Source: Calliphora vicina (lineage: Eukaryota; Arthropoda; Insecta; Diptera; Calliphoridae). From it: a stretch of 64,000 bases of DNA. The notes beneath the pieces are model-generated. The model had not been told where the DNA came from, did not search any database, and saw only the letters and a list, made by a program, of their open reading frames with translations. Shown here piece after piece: positions 1 through 12,400 of this stretch (position 1 is the first letter of the stretch; each line of letters begins with the position of its first letter). The stretch covers positions 171,350,726-171,414,725 of the forward strand of contig NC_088780.1 in assembly GCF_958450345.1 (NCBI RefSeq), read 5' to 3'. Both the position numbers and the translations under genes were made by a program.

Positions 1-250
1 GTGTTGGTGTCATTGTGTCATACTGTGGTGTCTCTTACCGCCACCATAAACAACCGTATCACTAACGAACGAATTCATTGCCATACATCTGCCTGCAGTG
101 GAAACACATTCATACGTATGTACGTACATTTACACTTATAGCATACAAACGTATCATAGTCGACATAATCATCATCAACGTCGTCATTATCGTCATCAAT
201 AGCAGTGGAGGAGGACACCTAAAGTTGCCGAGAACCATCGTCATCACACC
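1..250 (+). promoter_or_regulatory. 5' flank / presumed 5' UTR of the dynein gene
   Basis: No clear TATA box or initiator was recognised. An in-frame TAG at 200-202, with no ATG between it and 251, supports 251 as the first methionine of this exon. The context CACACCATGG is a good eukaryotic start context. The transcription start could lie in this stretch or upstream of the window; upstream non-coding exons cannot be excluded. Confidence 0.4.
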
Positions 251-476
251 ATGGAAGATAATCGTATTTTATGGCTTAAGTGCAGCATCGCAAATATGCT
301 GGGTGTGTATGAACCTGAATATGTCAATGCTGCCATCTATGAAAATCTATATGATTTCAAGAGTTTTTTAAATGACAAATACACCAAGAACGAGGATATC
401 AATAAAATTATTCTATACGTTTGGCGCACTTTCTATGACAAGTTGGTTGAGGAGGAGATTACCGTATTGGAAGAGG
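251..476 (+). CDS. DNAH10: Dynein exon 1 (residues 1-75), extreme N-terminus
   Basis: Opens MEDNRILWLKCSIANMLGV and continues with a helical, dynein-like N-terminal segment (residues 1-75) containing NKIILYVWRTFYDKL. Many axonemal heavy chains begin with a similar short helical module before a charged linker; this is family knowledge recalled without alignment. The donor is GAGG|GTAAGT and the exon ends in phase 1. A 6.2-kb intron follows. Confidence 0.85.
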
Positions 477-3400
477 GTAAGTTGGAGTGCATTGTTGATA
501 AGAAGTGTGTAATTTAAGATGTTTTTCTGCTTTCTTACTTACGAGTACGTTTGTATATACATTCATATGTATGTATTCGTTTGCGTTAAGGTGGGTTATT
601 TGGGAGGGCTATCTTTGTGACAATCTCACACATTCACTCACAAAAACTACTATCTATAGCCGACGTTCGGTGAAAGTGGAGGAGTGGAAGATAAATTTAA
701 TTGAATTTATAAGTAAATGTTGTATTAGAAATAAAGTTTATTTTCAATGACAATAGTGAAGAGCACTTGAAACGAAAGATTTGTTAAACATTTATTTTCC
801 GTATACCACGTATTTGAAGAAATTTTCTATTTTCCCATCATTTAAGAGACTCGTTCAAAAAATAATATAATTACTAACATAATAAACAAATAAGAATAAA
901 TTTCTATTTTATTTTATCTATTTTATTTTTTTTTTGTAGAATACAAATAAAATCAATTTTGATTCCATCGGAAAATTAACAGTGATTGAAACTCAATCAT
1001 GAGTATTACTACATACTGCAATTGTAGCCAAATATTCATTATTAAGTATTTTTCAGAAATCTATTTCATGCATTCCTTACGATTGTAATTGTAATATTTT
1101 ATCAATTTCATAGTTTGACACTTAAGAGGTATCCATTTTGAACACACTCAAATATTTCCATACTCAACTCATCCAATCATCTTTCCTGAGGCAAAAATAC
1201 TGTGTATTGTTTTAAGTACTTTAACAAAATGATAAAACCATTTGAAGAACCCTCTTCCTCGTTGCCGCATTCATTCATGGACAAACTCCGATGTTTGTTA
1301 ACGAGTAACTTTGCATATTGTTTAAGTCTGACTACCAGAAAGGTGGATTATCCTGAGTGAAGTGCTGCGAAGGGGAGTAAATAGAGGATGGAGTGCAATG
1401 TTAAGTTGCAAAACAAAATATAGAAAAAACAGAAAAGTTTCCAAACTTCTAAAACAGGCGTTGAGTTGACATTGATGCTTAAGCTATGAGCACAGGACAA
1501 CATCATGTTCTACTTGTTTGTTCTTCATTTTCTAGTCATTTCTGACTGATACTGATGAAGTAGTCGCTGCGGATTTTATTTCATCGTTTTGCTTTTTTTC
1601 TCTCTCTCTCGTTTTTTTTAAGCTTATTCATTCCTTTTTTGGTTGCGATTTTGATGTTTGATAAAGAATAAACGGCATTTCAAAACTGAATATCATTTCC
1701 AACGAAACCGTTGCACATTCACATTTCCAGTACAAATAAACGTACATAGAAAATACAGGGTATTCGACGAATTTTAGTCAAATTATTGCCCGATTAAAAT
1801 ATTGGTAGATTTTTAAAATCTTATATAATATAAAGGGCATTCAATGTTTCTAAAATCTTCAGCTCGTAACTTTTTACAGCTTAGACAGTTTGGAAGTTGT
1901 ATATGTATTTATTTTTTAAGACAAAATTTCTCGGTCTTCCATTTTATGGAATTTGGAACTTTTGCCATATGGGCAAGTCCCAGAAACAGTCTACCAACAA
2001 AAAAATGTTTAAATGAATCAAACTTAAAATTTGTAATTGTAATATTAGACTAGATATGTGTATTATATTTTATATATAAACAAAATGTACTTCGATGGTC
2101 ATTCATACAAAAATGATTACCAAATCCAACACTAGTTCAGATATCTTAATTTTATACAAACAAAAATAAATTTTTTATTGTGTTTTTATCGTCACTTAAG
2201 TGCTAACAAGATGGTTCGATTGGCAGCAATATTTTTAACCATTCAATTTAAATACAAATTAATTTTGAGTAATTTCACTTCTCACGGAAAATGAGATAAT
2301 TTTCAAACATCTGGATAATTTGTAACGAGCGTCACGTAACGTGCGTCAAAAAATGTTCTCGGCTTTTTATGGAAACGGCAAATAAGTTATATTAGAATTA
2401 TTTTTCATTCATCTTTCTTTTAGGAATAAGATTTTGTTTGCTTTATTACGCAAAATTCGCTAAGATTAGGAAAAAAAAACACTTCAACTTTTAATGTTAC
2501 TTCCATTTTTTGTAACCTACGTCACAAAACTTTGCGTTCAATTATTTCGCAGGAAATGGCAATTAAATGGTAATATCTTATGCCATTTGGAATTGCACTT
2601 AAATCTCACTATAGCGTATAGTACACGTTGGAGGTATCTTATTTGAAAAACCAAAAATGAAAACGTGTACGAATGAAACGTTCGTCACGCAGTATGGAAC
2701 CTATAGAGTAAACTTTTTTGTAAGAATCTAATATTAGAGTAAGTTCGGGTAATGTGGTATACCCATTTTTTATTTGACTATAATTTTTAAAATCTTAATT
2801 CGATTGGAATAGTTCGCAGCTGGTGTTCTACTACAAGTGTTAGGTTTACAGCCATGAAAGTAAAAAAGTCTTTTAAGTTCAAGTTTTAGAGAAATTTGGG
2901 AAAAAGAGAAAAAAACCCATAAACAAGCCATTGAAAAAATTGGCGGGTAATGTGGTACACCATGTTCTTTTAATATTGTAAACTAAACCGCATAACGATG
3001 CATAGTATTTACCAGAAGCTCCTCAATACATTCTTCGCTTCATAGGAAACATTGAATGACTGATGCGAAAAAAATTTCCATTTGTTGTTTATAATAGCTC
3101 AGATAGCTTTCTTTAAATCTTCCGCTGCCCATTTTCATACTCTACATTTCTTTGGCATATTATTTGTTTCAAATTCTTTAGCTATACCACATTAGCCGAC
3201 CAAGTGGTTTATTGAAATTATTATAAAATTAAACATATACACTAAATTAAATTAATGAAGATTAAAACACGTGATTTTAGAAAACAATTAATTTTTAACA
3301 GATCACAAAAAAAAAGTCTACCACAAGTTAATGCTTTTTTACAACTATTTCCATGACCTGCAAAAATGAAGTACACTAACCCAATGTTCATTTTTTCAGA

Positions 3401-6400
3401 TCATAAAATTCTTAAACTTGGTACCGTTACTCCTATGCTCTTAGTTTTAGAGAAAAGTTGCTATACCACATTACCCATCTATACCATATTACCCGAACTT
3501 AATTTATAATGATTTTCCAAAGTATTTAACTTTTGGCGTACATTAAAGTGATTTTCGGGGTATGTTTATCACAGAATACGATTGAACGATTTTTAAATTA
3601 ATAACATTAATTCAGCATTTTATTTAATAATATTTACAAAAACACTTATGACTTTAAATGCGATTTTCTATTACAGACCAAACTATACAAACAATTTGAT
3701 ACAGTAACTTTGGTTTATATTAACCTTAATCGACCATTAAAGACCGATTCTCACAAAATTTAATACCGTGATTTATGTTTCAATTTTATCTGATTTCTAA
3801 ACGTTAGATGGATTTTTCAAAGATGTTGGCTTATATAAGTTCTATGTAGGGTTCCTAATTTCCCGGTATTTGTCCCTTCCCGGGAGGAATTAAAAACTCT
3901 TTTCATTGCCCGTAATTTCCTGTTATTTTCTACTAAATTACTTAATTATACCAAAACCCAATAAATTATTTTCAAATAAATTATCTTAAGGTAGGGTCGG
4001 TCGCACATGGCAATGCTTTTTTGAGTAAATATTTACCATGTGTGAGCCTATCTTTAGACTTTTAGACTACCAGCATTTTAGAAGACGTATAAAATAACTT
4101 TATATGGTTGAACAATGTTGGTCCAATATTTTCTAGTTTAATGCTGACATTGGACCACTTGAAATTTTCATCGGTATAAAATCAATAAATTATGTTTTTT
4201 TTATTAGACATCTTAAGAATTCCGACTATGTAAGATCAGTTAAACATGCCAGTTTGTTTCGAAGGCGAATTTTTTTAAATCAAAATGTATATAAACAAAT
4301 TTAAATTATTTCAATCAATAATATCAATAATAATAAAGTCAATCATCTGTTTGAATTTCTTTAACAAAGTTGTCATTGTTTAATGCAGGGGTCTAATTGG
4401 CTTTTTTTTTGTAATTTTTTGTAGTTAGGTGTCGATATTTATGTTAAATAATGAACAAATTTCAATAGTTTGAATAATTTTTATAAAATGCTTTGTACTG
4501 GGTTTAAAATCAGTTAAAAAATTTCAAAAATCCATCGACGAACTGTTAATAACACTATCCAACAAATTGAGACTTTTTGATTGGAACAGAATAGCGACCC
4601 TATAATTCTGAAAGGGCATGTTGAGTAGAGCATTTTATCGCAAATATTGGTGATATTTTAAAAAACAATTTCGAACCACCGTAGGCCCGACATATCTAAA
4701 AAACTAAAAAAGATCGAACAAAATTAAAAAAAGTAAATAAATAAACCTAAATAACTCTTGACCTAAAAGTGATAATCTACATATGTATATATATTTTTGT
4801 AGATCTTCTCTAGGGCTATTTATATTTTAAATATCAGTTTTAACTAAAAAAATATTTTACGACATTATGACAATACGACCTAATAGCAGACCGTTTGAAT
4901 CCCCCAATTGTAATAAAAAATTGTACTTGATAATTGGAGCATGTCAGAAACTTAATTTATGAATTATACGATTACTCGAACTTTAAAAAAGTCAAGTAAT
5001 TGATTACCCTATTAAACATACTGTAGTAGCCATAAAAACTCTTTCGTTACACACGTATAATACCTACGAGTATGTATACGAAATATAAGATTGAACGCTA
5101 ACGTGACCAACGAAGTGATAAAGTTTCTTGAATTAATTGAAATAAAAACGGTCATAAAACAGTTGTTAAGACATAAAAGACTTAAAACTGTACATTTATT
5201 GTCTATGACACATTTAGTTGGCCACGACAAAGATATCTATGTATGCTCGAATTCATTTGAATTGGAGCTAGATATAAAAACAATAAAATCATTCATGTCT
5301 CTCTCTTGCTTGGCTTATGGAATTCTAGTTTTTTTTAGCAATTGTTTGGTTAACTTTATTTCATGATAACACTTGGTGTATCCGTGAAAGTCCATTAGAA
5401 AACAAAGTTCAGGAGTTGCTGATACAAAAAAATTTACTTAGATTACTCCCACTTTCTCAAAGTCTGGTTATTACCATTTAAGATATTTTTACATACGACA
5501 ATACTTAGTGTTAATATTTGTCAAAAACTTATGTATCATAATTCAATTTCACAGTCTAAACCGATTTTCAAAACTACGAAATATTTAAGTTGATTATATT
5601 TACAAATATTTTAAAATTATTCAAAAATAACCTTATATTTTCATATGTATTGGGTATATACTTATAAATACAAATAAGGCAACCAATAAATGTGAAGAAT
5701 ATATAAAACAAGTAAGAGAGATATATTCGGCTGTGCCGAATCTTATATACCATTCACCAAATTATATCCATATTGTCTATATTAATAAAAATAAATTTTG
5801 TTTACCTTAAAATAAATTTTTTTAAGGTAAACAAAATTTATTTTTTTTTAATCGTTTTTCAAAAATTAGTTTTTTAATTTTTTTTAAAAAAAGTTTTTTC
5901 CAAATTTTTTTAAAAAATTTTTTTTTTTAGTTTTTAAATTTTTTTTTTTGGGAAAAAAATGTATGACAAAAACAATTTTTTGATGAAAAAAAAATTCGGG
6001 TCAAAAAATATTTTTCCCGATTTTGACCCATTGTAGGTCCAACTTCCTATAGCCTTATCTACATCGTTGCAATGGACTTTGAAATATCTATCATTAGATA
6101 TCCATATTGTCTATATTAATGACTTAGTAATCCAGATATATATCAAAAATAGGTCAAAAATCGCGGTTGTCCCGGTTTTTTCTCATATCTCAGCCATTTG
6201 TGGACCGATTTTGCTGATTTTAAATTTGGATCCCGAAGATATCTGGGGTCTTCAGAAAATTGATTTCAACAGACAGACGGACAAACGGACTGGCAGACAG
6301 ACGGACATGTCTTAATCGACTCCGCTATCTATAAGGATCCAGAATATAAATACTCTATAGGGTCGGAAATGAAAAATGTAGATATTACAAACGGAATGAC

Positions 6401-9400
6401 AAACTTATATATACCCTTCTCACGAAGGTGAAGGGTATAAAAATAAACAAAATATTTTCATACCACCGCGTGAACCGGATGGATTTAATAATATTTTAAA
6501 CTTTAAAAGTATTAAGACACAGTATTATCGTCTGATACAAACTCGATAAGTAAACAGTTAGCTAATGGGACTGATTCAATTAAAAATAAATTCTACAAAT
6601 AAACTTTAACAGGGATTTTTAAACAGTTCACTTATGTTTTTTTTTATTGTACAGTGCAACCAGAACTTCCACCTGAAACCGAAAAGAAAGACAAGAAAAG
6701 CAAAAAGGGAAAAGGCAAAGGTGCGACAAAAGAAAAGGATGTCAAAGGTGAGTATTATAAAATGATCGTCAAAAACATAGAATCGAAGGAGTATGGTAAC
6801 AAAGTGTAAATTTTAAAAATTCAGAATTATGAAGTAGAATTATTTTAGCTGGTATTAATTTTACAAATATCGGTTAATACTATTAATAAACAAATAAATA
6901 CTTTAGCATGGTAATTCCTAATGAGTTTTTAATTTGTATAAAATTAGTTGGAAAACCCTCAACCAAAACCAAGGGTAAATTATCCTCGGCTTCAATCAAA
7001 CCTGCAGATACAGACTCAGAACGACAGAAGGCGGGAGAAGACTCGACAATGGGAGCTATGGATACAGGCATAGAAAGTGCTACTGAAGACATGGGAGCCG
7101 AAAGTGTAAAGAGTTCTGCTCTATCGGGTAAGTCAATTTCATCTTCTAATATTAAATTATATACGCCTAATACTCAAAATTACACATCTCTTCAAAATTC
7201 TTAGCCAGCGATGAGGATGATGATGAAGTTGGTAAATATTCAATTTCCTTGATAAAAAAGTAGAAATAAGGAAAAAAAATTAAAAAAAAAGTAGAACCTC
7301 ATACATATAATTATGTTTAAATTGAAATTGTCATTGTCGTCGTATTCATTTGAAATTTTCATTTATATTAAGATTCATTTGATTCCTCTTTATTTCAACT
7401 GTTTCTTCACTCGCCTGATTTCTTTTATGTGTGCGTCCGTCCTTCAAAGGATAAGAAATGATTAATGTGCCATGCAGCTTTATTTTTGTGAATTTTTATA
7501 CTTTTTCTTGTAAGATATCTTTTAATTGTGAAACTTTTATTTCGTTTCTTTTGTCGTTCATAAATATTTAAAAATCTCATTAATGATATGAACAGAAATG
7601 TGTAATTTCTTTCCTTTTTAGAAACTACATTAACCCTTTAACAGTCACCAATAAAAAAATTAAATATTTCCCCAACATAATGAATCAATTTCTCCCAAAA
7701 TTGCTTCCAAACGATAAATAGATATCTGCCTTCTTGTGTTCAAAGCTAAAGTAGCATTTAAATGAAATTTCATGTCAGGATTCATCACTACAGTTGCACC
7801 ACAACAGTGCACGGGGCATTGTTATGGATTCATTTTCATTTTCAGGCAAAACCGAATGCTCATCTGTGGTGACACAAACGCATACAAAGGACAAAACAGA
7901 GCAGACGAAAAAAAAAACTCACAAAAAGTCATTAATTCGGGAAAGTTTTTCTATTAACGTTAGTGTTTCTCTTCAGCTGTGAGGACTTGTGTACGAATGT
8001 GCTTGAATTCATTTATGAATGAACACCAACTACAGCCCATCAATTTAGATTATTTAGATTAGTCATATAAAAGACATGATTGGTTAGAATTGTTCGCATT
8101 CTATTTTGCATTCGCAGTTTCTCCTTTTAATACAATTTTCTTTGTTTTTCTTGTAAAACCATTTCATTTCATTTTAATATAAATTACTATTCATTTAATA
8201 TGCCCCACATACATATATATAGTTGGACATTTGTACTGGCAAATAGTCAGCCATTCAGTCAGTCAGTTTCTTATACAACTTCTCTCACTTACTCTGGATT
8301 TTCTTACTTTTATTCGTGTCTTAACGTCCAACATCTTCTTTAATACGTTCTATGCTCTGTGTCGACATTTTACACGTTTATTTTAATCTAAATAATGTTG
8401 ACATGCTAAATTAATTCATTCGTTCATTAATTCATCCATTTATTCACTCATTCGTTCTATGCTTCCTACGTTTGCTTTCAATGTACAAATTTGCAGGTTC
8501 CAAGAAAAGTGGCAAAGGAAAGGGCAAACGAAAGAAAAGAAAGACCTTGTTGGCACCATCTCCAGTCTATATTGAAGTCAAGGTAAGTTTTGTGTTTTTT
8601 TTCCCCTCAACTATTCATGCGTTACGTATACATGCGTGTTAGTGTTGCCAGTTTTATTTTTATAAAATTTTATCATTTCTCCTAAATTGTCTATTTATTA
8701 GGGTATTCGAATTATTCGATTTTTCTCTTCTTCGAATAAAACGAATAATTCGAATAAGATATTTTAACTTGTTCGAATAATTCGATCACACGTTTAAAAT
8801 TAATCGAATTATTCGAATAATTTTAATTTTTTAAAAAAGTAAAGGATGAAGTTTTGATGTCGGTTTTTTAATATTTCATTAGAAAAACAAAAAACAACGT
8901 GTTAAATGTTAAAAAACATTCGAAAACAATGTCCATCATTAAATTTTCAACACAAATGTTCTGATCAGATTAAATCCCGAACAATCTACAAAACAATTGA
9001 CTAGCAAACCCTTTAGTTTCCGTTGTGGAGCTATGTTTAAAAAATCTGAGCTAGTTGGAAAAATATTTATGACATACAATGCTTCAACACTACGACATCA
9101 CTTTTTTTCAATATTTCGGGTTTTAAGTTGAGTAACTAATTCTTTTGTAAATTAATTACTCACTATTTATAAATTACATATAACAAATTGTATTATACAT
9201 CAAGCTCTACCAACGTCGCCGAATCTTTGCTTAATAAAGTGATCTTGGCGAATTACACAATAAAGGCAATCTGTCCAAAGTTTGATATCATTGTCAGTGA
9301 ATTAATTATTTGAAGTCAGGGTGTGCATGATTGACGCATTTACAAAGATTTTCAACGATGTTTAAAATCATGTGTAAGACGAACTCCATGCTTTTCTTGC

Positions 9401-12400
9401 AACAAAACGTTAGTTTGCAATATTTGTGTTTATCATTCGATTTATTAAATATTTTGCAACACTTACGTACGCGGTTAATAACAACACTTATATACATATA
9501 CATATTTTAAGATCATGGTCTTCATCTATTTCAATGTAATCATTATAAATGTCATCCTCAATATCACTTTCTACGACCGTTTCAAAATCATATTCTCCAT
9601 CACATTCAATTGCGATTTTTCTAATATTTCGCTAGCTAAATAGCAAATATTTAATTCCGTACCTTTTATATTCATTGGTTGAAGTCCTAAGTTACAAAAT
9701 TTTGAAAGATTTGTTTTTAGAATTGCAACTTCTTGCAGTAATATTTATATATTTATAGAAGGAGCTATCGGAACACTCATCTATTCGTTATTCGAAAAGA
9801 AATTATTCGATTAATCGAACGATCATTACTCGAATGAATACCCCACTATTGCAATATACTATATTGCAATATACTATATAAATGTTACAATATAACAAAT
9901 CAATGTAAGTTAAATTAAAGAAATTTCTAGCCTATTTTTATAAAATACGAAATAAATTCATTTCAAATATATATTCAAATATGAGTCGATTATTTGTTAC
10001 GATACATTATCTTTGAGCCATACAGACATTAGCACAAATGCTGTTTTAAAACTTAACATCGGTTGAAAAATAACTTTGGAACATTCGTAAAGTTTTCGAA
10101 TAATGTTACACAATAACTCGTTTTTGTATTGATGTGTTCGATTTAATTGATTTATTGAACTTTTTTTTAAATGCAGTATTTTTTCCAGATATCCTTTTAA
10201 ATGGAAAAAATATATATAAACTAATTTTATTAAGTATTTGATCGCAGTAGTTTAAGAAAATTATATGTATAGAATAAAATGTACATAGAAGCGCTACTGA
10301 GAGAAAAAATACTCAAGTCTGTTGTCATAAACCTAAGTCGTTCAACAACAAAATATACATATGCAAATCAATGCATTTTGTTGTTGAGTCAGCCATACCC
10401 CACCAAAAATTCAGACAAAAAGTTATTTTTAAACTTTAAAAAAAAACTTGATGTCAAGTGTATATTATATTTGTAAAATCTAGAAAAATCGGAAATTACG
10501 ATTCTCGCTTGAGACGCGGGATTCCATGACTAAATGCGTGACAATCCCGCGAATATCGGGACATTTGGCAACACTAATGCGTGTACGTAATTTTATTTAA
10601 CAAGAGATTTACAACAAATTATGTCTCTTTTGTATAAACATAAGTATACTTAATAACACGGTATTATTATTATTGTTAAATTATTATAATATCGTTAGAA
10701 TAACTTAAAAAATATAGGTTTCGAAAATTTCAGTCCAGTACCAGATTAGGTTCCCATTTACCGAATTATAGCCATTCCACTATTATTCAAATAAAGCATG
10801 CAAATTCCGAGATTCGAAAATCTTAGGATTAGGGAAATTTTGTTGATTTTCCTAAAATATTATCTGTTAATCACAAATGTTTGGTACTGAAAATGAAAAT
10901 CTTCTCTTCAACAGACAGACGGACGGACATTCGAAGTTTACAATTATTCTGGGTAATTATAAAATTCGAATGTCCGTCCTTCTGTCTGCTGACGCGAAGA
11001 TTTCCATTTTCAGTACCAAACATTTGTGATTAACAGATAATATTATAATATATATATATGTATCTGTAAAGTAGCAATCATTATTGCTTAACTATCTAAT
11101 GTGTGCGCGGTTATTATTTTTATTTATTTTGTTAAATGTGTATTAATTTCAAAAGTCTCACGTGAAATCAATAATAAGTTTTTATTTATTTGTTTAACAA
11201 ATAAACATCCCACATGAAATTAAAAACAAGATTGAAACAAAAACATATCGCTACTGTTTTCGTTATATTCTCCTTTTTTTGCAATTGGCAAAAAAAAACA
11301 TATAAATCCCAAATCAATTCATTACAACACCTTCCACACCGTTATATACTCTTCAACAACTGCACAAACACAAATATTAACAGCAGACAGATATGTATAG
11401 AATCATTTAAATCTCAAAGGAGAATAAAAAATGATTGCAATGAATATATTATATACATCCATATACATGTACATGTAACATTAGACCTGTTCATAAAAAA
11501 ATAGATTTGCTTTGATTCGTCGTATTTTGTTTTTTAGTATCTTAAATCATTTTGATTATTTTAAGGATCTAAAATAGAATATTCGGATTATATTAAGATC
11601 ATTTAAATAAAAAAATAAATGATAGAAGTTCCATTTAAGTACTATTTTTATAACCACACTAGTTTTTAAGTTATTTTTCAAGAGAAATATCTAATATAAG
11701 TAATTACACTAAATCTAAGGAAATTAACATCTCAAAAAGACTATTTAAACATTTTTGGAAAAATGGTTTTAAAAAGTTTCATGTGCTCTCAATAAAACAA
11801 TAGTGTATAGTCGTTGCATAATAAGAATCTACATAACTGATTATATATGTGGTCAAAATTTGGTGAAATTCTACTTCCACAAAGTGGGTCAAAAGATCAA
11901 TTGAAATATTACTTTTTTAAATGTAGGTCATAGTCCAACTTAGGTTTTTACGGAATGAAAAATTGACCACGCCCACTTCTACGCCCACTTTTTTCGATTT
12001 ATCTAAAATCGCAAAACGGCTGCACCTATTTGGCTAATTTGTTTTCAAATGATCGCAATAGTCCACAAAAGTATTTTACGATCTGTGATCGCTCAAAAAA
12101 AATTTCATAACTAATTTTTTATTTTCAAAAATTTCAATGAAAAAAGAAATATTAAATAACTTCATTAAAATAAAAAAAAAAATTTAAATTTTGTGTCTAA
12201 AATTTGATGGATTTTAATAATTTGTTTCCTTGTCCTGTAAATCGAGTTACGCCTTTTTTATATTAAGCCATCGATATATAAAATATTTATTTAGGGTTTC
12301 ATTAAATTTGTTTGTATATTCTTTTCACAGAAAATTATACCAACATTTGTGAAGACACCAATATTGCATTGCCACTTCGGGGAGTTGAAATGTACACATT

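Larger units (their letters stand above)
477..6654 (+). other. Intron 1 (6.2 kb)
   Basis: AT-rich, no exon-like ORF. It contains an inverted-repeat element (2742-3499), a dispersed repeat (5707-6443) and, at 2320-2700, three loose copies of a GTAACG..CGTCAC-type motif suggestive of an eroded element. Position 3848-3905 (AGGGTTCC..CCCGGTATTTGTCCC) resembles the ends of the 55732-56775 element. At 4604-4630 a stretch recurs near 62605. Nothing else was recognised. Confidence 0.6.
8583..12330 (+). other. Intron 5 (3.7 kb)
   Basis: Holds a hAT-like element (8640-10576) with an inner element (8699-9845), an inverted repeat (10855-11044), and a short Helitron-related fragment (11930-12095). At 11482-11520 TAGACCTGTTCATAAAA..TAGATTTGCTTTG resembles one end of the 35610-36389 element. 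The remainder is AT-rich. Confidence 0.6.

Noticed and set aside
6067..6315. 82-codon ORF in intron 1
   Set aside because: Lies within the dispersed repeat; the second copy near 37170 does not preserve the frame.
7846..7958. Lys/Thr-rich open frame with a strong acceptor in intron 4, considered as an extra dynein exon
   Set aside because: No GT donor gives the phase needed to reach exon 5; the only plausible one (GTTAGT at 7959) leaves phase 0. An alternative terminal exon cannot be excluded.
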